Made by a program: the position numbers and the translations under genes. Below are positions 1-5,773 of a DNA stretch of 11,370 nt, in pieces. The notes beneath the pieces are model-generated. The model was not told where the DNA came from, did not search any database, and was given only the letters and a program-made list of their open reading frames with translations. Source of the DNA: Nitrospira sp. (GTDB lineage Bacteria; Nitrospirota; Nitrospiria; Nitrospirales; Nitrospiraceae); contig JANYBU010000351.1 of the NCBI GenBank assembly GCA_025360665.1, positions 1-11,370 of the forward strand. The letters are read 5' to 3'. Position 1 is the stretch's first letter. Each line of letters begins with the position of its first letter.

Positions 1-1
1 A

Positions 2-262
2 TTCTGGGAATCAGAGTTCCCGTTTCTCAAGCCCAAGAAAAGTCGTGGGAACCAGCGGCTCTACGTCAGGCGGGAAGTCGAAACGGTGTTGGAGATCAAG
101 CGGATGCTCTATGAGGAAGGGCACACACTCGCAGGCGTCAAACGATATTGGGCCAGGCGAGGACGGGTGGCAAGCCAACGGGTGCGCCCCAAAGAACTCG
201 CGCAGAAACTGCGAGGGAATCTCCAGGCGATTCTCAAAATTTTGGAGTCGCATTCCGACTGA
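2..262 (+). CDS. MerR-family transcriptional regulator, C-terminal part (5' truncated by window edge)
   Basis: The reading frame is open from base 2 to the TGA at 260-262 and gives 86 residues; the N-terminal start lies outside the window. The visible part contains the second half of a MerR-type winged helix: a basic stretch followed by NQRLYVRREVE, then the helix with IKRMLYEEGHTLAGVKRYW. This matches the wing and helix 3-4 region of small MerR proteins, in which a conserved R-x-Y and a GhTxxGxK-like motif are typical. The tail is short and basic, ending about 40 residues later, without a visible metal-binding cysteine pair or a large effector domain. It is therefore a compact MerR protein of unknown ligand. 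The next gene is tRNA-Pro. From memory, a MerR gene next to tRNA-Pro and surE also occurs in Geobacter-type genomes, often after pheT and ihfA, which would lie left of the window. Family assignment is fairly sure; target and inducer are unknown. Confidence 0.8.
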   Translation, partial: FWESEFPFLKPKKSRGNQRLYVRREVETVLEIKRMLYEEGHTLAGVKRYWARRGRVASQRVRPKELAQKLRGNLQAILKILESHSD

Positions 263-280
263 CGAGGGTCCCGCCTCGTC
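261..280 (+). other. Small hairpin at the MerR stop codon
   Basis: Arms GACGAGG (261-267) and CCTCGTC (274-280) form a perfect 7-bp stem with a 6-nt loop, beginning inside the stop codon of the MerR gene. It is followed by TCTTCC rather than a T-run, so it is at best a weak terminator or an mRNA 3'-end stabiliser. Confidence 0.3.
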
Positions 281-293
281 TCTTCCGAGCCGG

Positions 294-323
294 TTGCATT
301 CCAGCCGTCTCCAAGGAGACAAT
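294..323 (+). promoter_or_regulatory. Weak candidate promoter for tRNA-Pro with a palindrome in its spacer
   Basis: TTGCAT (294-299) and GACAAT (318-323) are separated by 18 nt and would start transcription about 25 nt before the tRNA. Both hexamers are poor matches. The spacer holds the perfect inverted repeat GTCTCC-AA-GGAGAC (307-320). MerR-family proteins commonly bind palindromes lying between -35 and -10, and a MerR gene is immediately upstream, so autoregulation or control of the tRNA/surE region is conceivable. This is inference only. Confidence 0.2.
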
Positions 324-354
324 GCAGGAGACGATGAAATTGAATAGAGCGTGT

Positions 355-431
355 CGGGGCGTGGCGCAGCCCGGTAGCGTACTCGCTTGGGGTGCGAGTG
401 GTCGGCCGTTCAAATCGGCTCGCCCCGACCA
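355..431 (+). tRNA. tRNA-Pro (anticodon GGG)
   Basis: The cloverleaf can be folded by eye. The acceptor stem is CGGGGCG (355-361) with CGCCCCG (421-427), with discriminator A428 and an encoded CCA at 429-431. The D stem is 364-367 with 377-380 around a loop containing GG. The anticodon stem is CTCGC (382-386) with GCGAG (394-398), and the seven-base loop TTGGGGT places GGG at 389-391, reading CCC and CCU proline codons. The T stem is GGCCG (404-408) with CGGCT (416-420, one G-U pair), and the loop TTCAAAT contains the conserved TTCAA. The variable loop has five bases. It lies between the MerR gene and surE; the intrinsic terminator at 518-541 is the likely end of its transcript. Confidence 0.97.
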
Positions 432-462
432 AAAGTCGTGAAGGGTAAGGGAGCAGGCGTGA

Positions 463-487
463 CAGGAGACGTTGGACGGATCTCCTG
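463..487 (+). other. Hairpin between tRNA-Pro and the terminator
   Basis: CAGGAGA (463-469) can pair with TCTCCTG (481-487), a perfect 7-bp stem with an 11-nt loop. It lies 31 nt downstream of the tRNA CCA end and 30 nt before the terminator stem. It may protect the tRNA precursor 3' end or be part of a surE leader structure; no function is established from sequence. Confidence 0.35.
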
Positions 488-517
488 GATTGCCGCCTGA
501 CCCAAGACCGACCGAAG

Positions 518-541
518 AAGCTGCCGCCGGCAGCTTTTTTT
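518..541 (+). terminator. Intrinsic terminator between tRNA-Pro and surE
   Basis: AAGCTGCC (518-525) pairs perfectly with GGCAGCTT (529-536) around a 3-nt loop, and the transcript continues as an uninterrupted T-run to 541. This is a textbook rho-independent terminator for the tRNA transcript. It ends 15 nt before the surE start codon, leaving no room for a separate downstream promoter, so surE must depend on read-through, on a promoter overlapping the hairpin, or on a regulated attenuator. Confidence 0.85.
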
Positions 542-556
542 GTTCCTGAAGGACCC

Positions 557-1360
557 ATGCGTATTCTGGTTACCAACGATGATGGGATTCACTCGCCTGG
601 TTTGACGGCGCTCGCCAAGGCCTTGTCGAGAGTGGGCGAGGTGTGGGTGGTCGCGCCGGATCGTGAGCGGACTGCGGTGGCGCATGCCGTGACGCTCCAT
701 AAGCCGCTGCGAGTGCAGCAGCTTGGGACACGGATCTACGCTGTCAACGGAACCCCGGTCGATTGTGTGAATCTGGCCATATTGAAACTTCTGTCGGCAC
801 CGCCCGATCTCCTTGTGTCAGGGATCAATAAAGGCGTGAATCTCGGCGACGACGTGTTGTATTCCGGGACAGTTTCGGCAGCGATGGAAGGGACGATCCT
901 CGGTGTCCCCTCGATGGCTGTGTCACAGGAGGGGCAGGAACATTTTTATTTCGACGCCGGGGCTCGGTATGCCGTTCGTATCGCTCGGTTGATCCTGAAA
1001 GAGGGTTTGCCGGACGAAACGCTCGTGAATCTCAATATTCCGAACCGGCCGTTCGGGTCGATCACCGGAGTCCGAGTCACTTGTCTCAGCCGTAGGCGCT
1101 TTGACAATCCGATCATTGAAAAGGTCGATCCGCATGGCCGGACCTACTACTGGATTGCCGGGACCCGTGTGTCGTGGAGCCGAAGCAAGGATGCCGACCA
1201 TGAGGCGCTTGAGCAAGGGGCGGTTTCGCTCACCCCCATTCACCTCGATACGACCAATCATGGGGTGTTGGATCGATTCCGGAAGTGGGAAACGGTGCGC
1301 CGACCACATGCGCGTCGGGTGGCTGTATCGTCGAACTTGAAGGGGAAGCAGAGGAGCTAG
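557..1360 (+). CDS. surE: SurE 5'/3'-nucleotidase
   Basis: The 267-residue protein belongs to the SurE family: metal-dependent cytoplasmic phosphatases that dephosphorylate nucleoside monophosphates, linked to stationary-phase survival and, in some species, short polyphosphates. The N-terminus carries the Rossmann-like start with TNDDG, giving metal ligands D8 and D9, followed by VAPDRERT. The loop SGINKGVNLGDD (88-99) supplies the ligand N91 and continues into YSGTVSAAMEG, another family signature. Length is typical (about 250-270). An oddity is Thr39 where the usual ligand is Ser39. The ATG at 557 fits the family N-terminus and is preceded by GAAGGA (548-553), with only 3 nt between. The gene lies just downstream of an intrinsic terminator and 6 nt upstream of dedA, so it is probably first in the surE-dedA-cysS-rlmB transcript. 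Assignment is sure; the physiological substrate is unknown. Confidence 0.96.
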   Translation: MRILVTNDDGIHSPGLTALAKALSRVGEVWVVAPDRERTAVAHAVTLHKPLRVQQLGTRIYAVNGTPVDCVNLAILKLLSAPPDLLVSGINKGVNLGDDVLYSGTVSAAMEGTILGVPSMAVSQEGQEHFYFDAGARYAVRIARLILKEGLPDETLVNLNIPNRPFGSITGVRVTCLSRRRFDNPIIEKVDPHGRTYYWIAGTRVSWSRSKDADHEALEQGAVSLTPIHLDTTNHGVLDRFRKWETVRRPHARRVAVSSNLKGKQRS

Positions 1361-1366
1361 TGTGCT

Positions 1367-2005
1367 GTGGGGAATCTGATCGAAGCGATCATTACAGAGC
1401 TCAGCCGGTTTGTCGTGTCGATGATCTCGGCGTTCGGCTATACCGGCATTTTCCTCACCATGGCCATTGAGAGCGCCTGCATTCCGTTGCCCAGCGAAAT
1501 CATCATGCCCTTTTCCGGGTATCTCGTGACGACGGGACAGTTCACGATGCTTGGCGTGACGTTGGCCGGCGCCATTGGGAACGTCGCGGGGTCGCTTGTG
1601 GCCTATTATGCCGGTGTGTGGGGCGGTCGGCCCTTCGTCGAGCGATACGGGCCCTATATGTTGGTGTCGCGAAAAGAGCTTGAGATGGCGGATCGATGGT
1701 TTGCGAAATATGGCGATGCAGCCATATTTTTCAGCCGGATGCTTCCGGTCGTCCGGACATTCATCTCGTTGCCGGCCGGCATCGCCAGAGTGAATATTTA
1801 TCGGTTCATGCTCTACACGTTTCTCGGTGCATTGCCCTGGTGTTATCTTCTGGCCTATATCGGCGTGAAAATGGGAGAGCAGTGGGAGCATCTGAGAGAC
1901 TATTTCCATCAGTTCGACATCGTAATCGGCCTCTGCCTGGCACTTGCCCTGGGCTATTTCCTCTGGTCCCATTGGCCGAAGCGCCGTATCACTCCGGAGT
2001 TGTAA
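1367..2005 (+). CDS. DedA-family inner-membrane protein (SNARE-associated/VTT domain)
   Basis: The 212-residue polytopic membrane protein has DedA hallmarks. Near the N-terminus is a hydrophobic segment with the acidic-proline signature E35, P40, P42, E44 (ESACIPLPSE), then small-residue-rich membrane segments. The re-entrant arginine motif follows (R124-x-x-P127-x-x-R130 in SRMLPVVRTF), and there are two further hydrophobic stretches before a basic tail. DedA proteins are proton-motive-force-linked flippases or scramblases; some members recycle undecaprenyl phosphate or phosphatidylethanolamine. Which lipid this one moves cannot be read from sequence. The start is GTG at 1367, 6 nt after the surE stop, with GAGGAG at 1351-1356 inside the end of surE; it is the only start that pairs well with a ribosome binding site. 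Probably translated as part of the surE-cysS-rlmB transcript. Family is sure, subfamily is not. Confidence 0.92.
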   Translation: MGNLIEAIITELSRFVVSMISAFGYTGIFLTMAIESACIPLPSEIIMPFSGYLVTTGQFTMLGVTLAGAIGNVAGSLVAYYAGVWGGRPFVERYGPYMLVSRKELEMADRWFAKYGDAAIFFSRMLPVVRTFISLPAGIARVNIYRFMLYTFLGALPWCYLLAYIGVKMGEQWEHLRDYFHQFDIVIGLCLALALGYFLWSHWPKRRITPEL

Positions 2006-2012
2006 TCAGCCC

Positions 2013-3488
2013 ATGCTCTCAATCTACAACACGCTCACCGGGAAAAAAGAGCCATTCCACCCGCTCCAGCCGACGACCGTGCGGATGTATGTCTGCGGCG
2101 TGACCGTCTACGACTATTGCCATATCGGCCATGCGCGCAGCGCGCTGGTGTTCGATGTGATGAGGCGATATCTTGAGTTCACTGGCTACCAGGTTGTATT
2201 CGTCAAGAACTTCACCGACGTGGATGACAAGATCATCAAGCGGGCGAATGAACGAGGCGTATCCTGCGACGTGATCACCGCCGAATTTATTGAGGCCTAC
2301 TATCAGGACATGAGGAAGCTCGGAATTCGACGGGCGACGAACGAGCCGAAAGCGACCGAGCATATGGCCGAGATCATTGACTTGGTCCGTACGCTGATCC
2401 AGAAAGGTCTCGCCTATCAAGTGGACGGCGATGTCTATTTCCAGGTCGAGAAATACCAGGCCTATGGCCGCCTTTCGAAACGGAAGCTCGAGGATTTGCA
2501 GGCCGGCGCGCGGGTGGAAGTAGATGAACGAAAGCGCCATCCGATGGATTTCGCTCTCTGGAAGAGCAGCAAGCCTGGCGAGCCATCATGGCCGAGTCCC
2601 TGGGGGCCTGGTCGGCCAGGCTGGCATATCGAATGTTCCGCCATGTCGATGCGCCATTTGGGTGAGACCTTCGATATTCACGGCGGAGGGATGGATCTAA
2701 TCTTCCCCCATCATGAGAATGAAATCGCTCAGTCCTGCGGCGCCACCGGCAAGGAATTTGCGCGTTATTGGGTCCACAATGGGTTCGTGCAAATCAACCA
2801 GGAGAAGATGTCCAAGTCCCTGGGGAACTTCTTCACGATTCGAGAAATCTTTGAGAAATCAGAGTGGTCGGTAGAGGTCACAAGAGAAATCTTGCGATAC
2901 TTCCTGCTCTCTACGCAGTATCGAGGGCCGCTCGATTTTTCAGATCAGAGCTTGCGAGAAGCTAAGAATGCATTAAATGGGTTTTATGATCTCTTTAAGA
3001 GATTGGCCGAACCGGGGCTGGGTTCGGTGGAAACTGATGGGGAGACCGATATGGAAATTGGTTTTACCCGAGAGTCTTTCAGAATGGGTATGGACGACGA
3101 TCTAAATACCCCTGTAGTGCTGGCTGAGTTTCAGCGGTTGAAAAGCGAAGTCAATAAATCGTTGAGCCAGGGGCTCTCGACGGAGGCGCGGAAGAGTGCC
3201 AGAGATGAGTTTCGTTCGCTGGGCAATGTGCTGGGATTGTTTCAGCTGGATAAGTGGCAGTTCGGATTGATAAGGATGGATTCCGAACGGCGTCCCTCAG
3301 CTGGAAACGCGCCTGGTTTCGCATCAACGTTATTCTCCGATGCCGAAGTTCAGCGAAAGGTGGATGAGCGAGTTGAAGCCAAGAAGACAAAGGATTTTAA
3401 GAGGGCTGACGAAATCAGGTCAGAACTCAAGTCCCACGGCATCGTCATCGAGGACAAGCCCGATGGCACCAGCCGGTGGAAGCGATAG
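2013..3488 (+). CDS. cysS: Cysteinyl-tRNA synthetase
   Basis: The 491-residue class I synthetase charges tRNA-Cys with cysteine in the cytoplasm. The zinc site for cysteine recognition is visible as C28, C208, H233 and E237. The ATP-binding signatures are HIGH at 37-40 and KMSKS at 265-269. The NFTDVDDKII segment, WHIECSAM, and FPHHENEIAQ are all family-specific. The C-terminal anticodon-binding helical region ends with the conserved KDFKRADEIR and GIVIEDKPDGT stretch. Length is slightly above the common 460-480. The ATG at 2013 gives the typical MLSIYNTLT N-terminus; the best ribosome site is GGAG at 1996-1999, rather distant (13 nt), so translation may be helped by coupling to dedA, which ends 7 nt upstream. 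Its end overlaps rlmB by 26 nt. The segment from about 2850 to 3420 reads visibly more AT-rich than the first half of the gene. Confidence 0.97.
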   Translation: MLSIYNTLTGKKEPFHPLQPTTVRMYVCGVTVYDYCHIGHARSALVFDVMRRYLEFTGYQVVFVKNFTDVDDKIIKRANERGVSCDVITAEFIEAYYQDMRKLGIRRATNEPKATEHMAEIIDLVRTLIQKGLAYQVDGDVYFQVEKYQAYGRLSKRKLEDLQAGARVEVDERKRHPMDFALWKSSKPGEPSWPSPWGPGRPGWHIECSAMSMRHLGETFDIHGGGMDLIFPHHENEIAQSCGATGKEFARYWVHNGFVQINQEKMSKSLGNFFTIREIFEKSEWSVEVTREILRYFLLSTQYRGPLDFSDQSLREAKNALNGFYDLFKRLAEPGLGSVETDGETDMEIGFTRESFRMGMDDDLNTPVVLAEFQRLKSEVNKSLSQGLSTEARKSARDEFRSLGNVLGLFQLDKWQFGLIRMDSERRPSAGNAPGFASTLFSDAEVQRKVDERVEAKKTKDFKRADEIRSELKSHGIVIEDKPDGTSRWKR

Positions 3489-4254
3489 TCCGCCGGAATT
3501 GATTTACGGGCTGCATGCCGTGCGCGAAGCCTTGCGCGCTGGCACGCGGCCCTTGCAGCGGCTTCTTGTCCTCCGCACCGATCGGCAATTCCACGACCTT
3601 GTCCAGCTTGCGAAGGCGCAGCGAGTTCCCGTTCACATCGAACCTCCGCCCGCCTTCGATCGATTGGTGCCGGGCGGACATCACCAGGGTGTGATTGCAC
3701 TCATCGCGGCGAAATCCTACGACACGACGGAGCAGATTCTCGAGCGGGCGAAGACACGAGGTGAGCAGCCATTTCTCGTGCTCCTCGACGGGGTCGAAGA
3801 TCCACACAACTTGGGGGCAGTTCTTCGAACGGCCGAAGCGGCGGGTGTCCATGGGGTGTTCATCCCGGAGCGCCGCGCAGTCGGCCTGACATCAGTAGTG
3901 GCGAAAGTATCGGCCGGGGCGCTCGATCACATCTCCGTCGGGCGCGTGGGCAATCTGATTCGTCTGATTCAGGACCTCAAAGAGGCCGGCCTATGGGTCT
4001 ACGGCGTGGACCCACAGGCAGCGAAGCTCCATACCGACATCGATATGACCGGACCGATTGCGCTGGTGCTTGGAGGGGAAGGAGAAGGCCTTCGCCCCGG
4101 TGTGCTGAGAGAGTGCGACGACCGCATTAGGATTCCGATGCAGGGCCGCATACAGTCGTTGAATGTCTCAGCTGCTGCAGCCGTCACGCTGTTCGAAGCA
4201 GTCCGCCAGCGTCGCAGGAATGTCGTGCCGGAGGCGAAGCCTACCGAATCTTGA
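3463..4254 (+). CDS. rlmB: 23S rRNA 2'-O-methyltransferase RlmB (SpoU/TrmH family)
   Basis: The 263-residue SPOUT methyltransferase is of the RlmB type, which 2'-O-methylates G2251 in the 23S rRNA P-loop using S-adenosylmethionine. The N-terminal substrate-binding domain begins with IYGLHAVREAL, characteristic of RlmB, and continues to about residue 90 with HHQGVIALI. The knotted catalytic domain has motif 1 with EDPHNLGAVLRT (N116, R122), motif 2 with LVLGGEGEGL, and motif 3 with IQSLNVSAAAAV (S232-L233-N234). The frame is open upstream, but ATG 3463 is chosen because it lies 8 nt after GAGGA (3450-3454) and gives the usual RlmB N-terminus. It starts 26 nt inside cysS; cysS-rlmB adjacency is common in bacteria. 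Its stop overlaps the convergent LuxR-type gene by 14 nt. TrmH-like tRNA methylation is the alternative, less likely because of the N-terminal domain. Confidence 0.93.
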   Translation: MAPAGGSDSPPELIYGLHAVREALRAGTRPLQRLLVLRTDRQFHDLVQLAKAQRVPVHIEPPPAFDRLVPGGHHQGVIALIAAKSYDTTEQILERAKTRGEQPFLVLLDGVEDPHNLGAVLRTAEAAGVHGVFIPERRAVGLTSVVAKVSAGALDHISVGRVGNLIRLIQDLKEAGLWVYGVDPQAAKLHTDIDMTGPIALVLGGEGEGLRPGVLRECDDRIRIPMQGRIQSLNVSAAAAVTLFEAVRQRRRNVVPEAKPTES

Positions 4255-4516
4255 TCGTCCCGTCTTGGATCGCGGTTTTGAGCAGCTGAGCAGTGTTCGA
4301 CACGCGCATCTTTTTCATCATGTTGGCCCGATGCGCCTCGACGGTCTTGACGCTGATCTTGAGTCGTTGACCGATTTCCTTGTTCTTGAACCCGGCCCAA
4401 ATCAGTTCAAGGATCTCCTGCTCCCGACTGGTGAGCGATTCAGGCCGCTTTTTGCGGGGTGGCGGGGTCAGATTGGCCAGGGAAGGTTTGGTTTTCGTCT
4501 TTGCAGTCCGTGCCAT
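4241..4516 (-). CDS. Small orphan LuxR/GerE-type DNA-binding protein
   Basis: This 91-residue protein consists of a basic, Lys/Thr/Pro-rich tail (about residues 1-27) followed by a complete GerE helix-turn-helix domain (28-90). The domain shows LTSREQEILELIWAG, then NKEIGQRLKIS and VKTVEAHRANMMKKM, the signature of LuxR/NarL/FixJ output domains. There is no receiver, PAS or autoinducer domain, so it is a stand-alone DNA-binding module, or depends on a partner for sensing. The start at 4516 is supported by an AAAGGAG box about 9 nt upstream on this strand (+ strand 4523-4530); the frame extends further upstream but without a better site. It is convergent with rlmB (14-nt overlap, no clear hairpin between) and divergent from pilD, 220 nt away. 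Regulation of the pilus locus is plausible from position only. Confidence 0.88.
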   Translation of the reverse strand: MARTAKTKTKPSLANLTPPPRKKRPESLTSREQEILELIWAGFKNKEIGQRLKISVKTVEAHRANMMKKMRVSNTAQLLKTAIQDGTIKIR

Positions 4517-4530
4517 TATCTTGTTCTCCT

Positions 4531-4557
4531 TTGACGAATAAAATAGTACGGTATAAT
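4531..4557 (+). promoter_or_regulatory. Sigma-70-like promoter facing pilD
   Basis: TTGACG (4531-4536) is a 5/6 match to the -35 box, and TATAAT (4552-4557) is a perfect -10 box. The spacer is only 15 nt, shorter than the usual 16-18, which suggests a weak or activator-dependent promoter. Transcription would begin near 4564 and give a leader of about 170 nt before pilD. The -35 box lies just upstream of the LuxR-type gene's ribosome binding site on the other strand, so the two transcription units would overlap in this region. Confidence 0.5.
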
Positions 4558-4648
4558 TCAACGTGACGGAGAAACGCGCAAGAACAAACCCTCGCCCAGC
4601 AGACAGCGGATTATAGGCACTCTTTCGCCATAAGTAAACTATAGGAGA

Positions 4649-4665
4649 GTGGCTCCAGTGAAGCT
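4649..4665 (+). promoter_or_regulatory. Weak sigma-54-like element upstream of pilD
   Basis: TGGCTC begins at 4650 and the GG at 4651-4652 is followed after exactly 10 nt by GC at 4663-4664, the spacing of RpoN -24/-12 promoters. The rest is poor: AAGC replaces TTGC and the -24 block has CTCC instead of CACG. The predicted start near 4676 would leave a 60-nt leader. Listed because better RpoN-like elements precede other genes of this locus. Confidence 0.2.
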
Positions 4666-4736
4666 ACCTAATTTATTTTATTTGGCATGCAAAGTGACTC
4701 GGGTGTTCCGAGCCAGAGTCTGTTCCTGAGTCGATT

Positions 4737-5519
4737 ATGCATGAATGGTCGCTCTATCTTGTGGTCGGGATCCTAGGCGCGCTGATCGGCAGTTTTCTCA
4801 ACGTCTGTATCTTCAGGCTGCCTCGAGGCGAATCGATCGTCTGGCCAGGTTCCCATTGCCCCTCGTGCGCTCACCCTCTTGAGTTCTACGACAATATTCC
4901 TCTGTTGAGCTACCTGTGGCTTGGTGGACGTTGCCGGGCTTGCCGCGCGTTAATTTCGATCCGCTATCCCCTCGTCGAAACCAGCAATGCGCTCGGTTAT
5001 CTCACTATCTTATGGTCCTTCGGTCCAAGCTGGACGGCCGCCCTCTATGCCCTGTTGTTTTCGGCGTTGGTCGTGGTGACGGGAACGGATCTTACCCATA
5101 AGATGATCCCCAATGTTATTACCATACCGGGAATGGTGGTTGGACTACTGGGCGCAGTGACCGTCCTGCCGGTGGGTGTGATCAATTCGGTGCTCGGCTT
5201 CACCGTGGGAGGCGGCATCCTCTGGCTCCTGGCCTGGCTGAGCCCCTATCTCTTCGGCAAGGAGGGAATGGGAGGTGGCGATATCAAGCTGCTGGCCATG
5301 GTCGGTGCGTTTCTTGGTTGGAAGCCAGCGCTCCTCACCATCATGATCGGTTCGCTCACTGGTTCTATCATCGGCATTAGCTTGATCGCCCTGCACATCA
5401 TCAAGCGTGATGACTATATCCCCTTTGGTCCCTTCCTTGTGTTGGGAGCCCTCCTCTCCATGTTTTTTGCCCAGCCGCTCCTCGATTGGTATCAAGGTCT
5501 TCTTGGTCCTGGCTACTAA
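4737..5519 (+). CDS. pilD: Prepilin peptidase / N-methyltransferase PilD (GspO family)
   Basis: The 260-residue inner-membrane aspartyl protease cleaves type IV prepilins after the conserved Gly and N-methylates the new N-terminal residue. The first membrane segment contains GSFLNVCIFRLPRGES, a PilD signature. The cytoplasmic domain carries the zinc tetracysteine C41-x2-C44 and C66-x2-C69, typical of full-length bifunctional enzymes. The catalytic aspartates are D118 in the GTDLTHKMIPN context and D182 in the GGGD motif (179-182), followed by further hydrophobic segments. Length matches the family. Its substrates are probably the prepilins encoded downstream (fimT, pilV, pilW and the terminal pilin), all with G^xxxxE sites. 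The ATG at 4737 gives the standard N-terminus but has only a weak GAG (4728-4730) as ribosome site. Stem CTCGG/CCGAG (4698-4712) and two nearby GAGTC copies lie in the leader; their significance is unclear. Confidence 0.96.
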   Translation: MHEWSLYLVVGILGALIGSFLNVCIFRLPRGESIVWPGSHCPSCAHPLEFYDNIPLLSYLWLGGRCRACRALISIRYPLVETSNALGYLTILWSFGPSWTAALYALLFSALVVVTGTDLTHKMIPNVITIPGMVVGLLGAVTVLPVGVINSVLGFTVGGGILWLLAWLSPYLFGKEGMGGGDIKLLAMVGAFLGWKPALLTIMIGSLTGSIIGISLIALHIIKRDDYIPFGPFLVLGALLSMFFAQPLLDWYQGLLGPGY

Positions 5520-5524
5520 CCGTC

Positions 5525-5557
5525 TCCCTGTATCTCTTCGGGCGAATCCCTGTATCT
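5525..5557 (+). repeat. Pair of 11-bp direct repeats 22 bp apart, downstream of pilD
   Basis: TCCCTGTATCT occurs at 5525-5535 and again exactly at 5547-5557, a centre-to-centre distance of 22 bp, about two helical turns, so both copies would face the same side of the DNA. The pair lies about 190-220 bp upstream of the predicted fimT transcription start, a plausible place for enhancer sites of a sigma-54 activator or of the LuxR-type protein. The function is inferred from geometry only. Confidence 0.4.
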
Positions 5558-5719
5558 AAATAGTGATGCGCTTCTCAGGTCTCCCTCCTTTATTTTGACC
5601 AGTGCACGGCCTGCTCCGCTTCCATGTTTCCTCGTGATAACGCGAAACCGTGCGAACTTGCGAAGTATTCCACTCCCGCCTCTCACAAAGCATTCGGTCA
5701 TCTGGATGTGGGCCAGCGT

Positions 5720-5735
5720 GGGCACGGGTCTTGGA
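5720..5735 (+). promoter_or_regulatory. Candidate sigma-54 (RpoN) promoter of the minor pilin operon
   Basis: GGCACG (5721-5726), four bases, then TTG (5731-5733) and A5735 match the consensus TGGCACG-N4-TTGCW at 10 of 12 defined positions with exact spacing. The departures are the first T and, more seriously, G instead of C at the -12 position. Transcription would start near 5746, 37 nt before the fimT ATG. Type IV pilin genes are often RpoN-dependent (for example pilA of Pseudomonas, with PilR), which raises plausibility. Confidence 0.45.
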
Positions 5736-5748
5736 GACCACGATCTTC

Positions 5749-5773
5749 CTCGTAGGGGGAACTTGTCTACGAG
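5749..5773 (+). promoter_or_regulatory. Leader hairpin abutting the fimT ribosome binding site
   Basis: CTCGTAG (5749-5755) and CTACGAG (5767-5773) form a perfect 7-bp stem with an 11-nt loop. The 3' arm runs directly into the ribosome site GAAGGGA (5773-5779), itself only 3 nt from the ATG. If transcription starts near 5746, the hairpin makes up nearly the whole leader and could tune translation or protect the 5' end. Confidence 0.5.

Noticed and set aside
355..431. tRNA-Pro as an integration (att) site for a genomic island
   Set aside because: No duplicate of the tRNA 3' end and no integrase gene are visible in the window, and the downstream genes are core housekeeping genes.
109..576. Minus-strand open frame running across tRNA-Pro
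   Set aside because: It covers a complete tRNA gene and a terminator, so it is very unlikely to code; the translation is Arg/Ser-rich and unlike known proteins.
923..1972. Long minus-strand open frame (349 codons) opposite surE and dedA
   Set aside because: It lies entirely antisense to two well-recognised genes, its translation is rich in His, Arg, Gly and Pro as expected of a shadow frame, and no family motif or convincing ribosome site is seen.
3340..3462. Longer RlmB starting at ATG 3340
   Set aside because: It would add 41 residues lying deep in cysS with no family similarity; ATG 3463 has a good ribosome site and the standard RlmB N-terminus.
4681..4700. TTGGCATGCAAAG as a sigma-54 promoter before pilD
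   Set aside because: The GG at 4684-4685 is followed after 10 nt by GA, not GC, so the -12 element is missing.
5703..5718. GG-N10-GC element just upstream of the preferred fimT RpoN site
   Set aside because: The spacing is right (GG 5704-5705, GC 5716-5717), but the flanking bases (GGATGT and CAGC) match the consensus poorly; the element at 5720 fits better apart from its -12 base.
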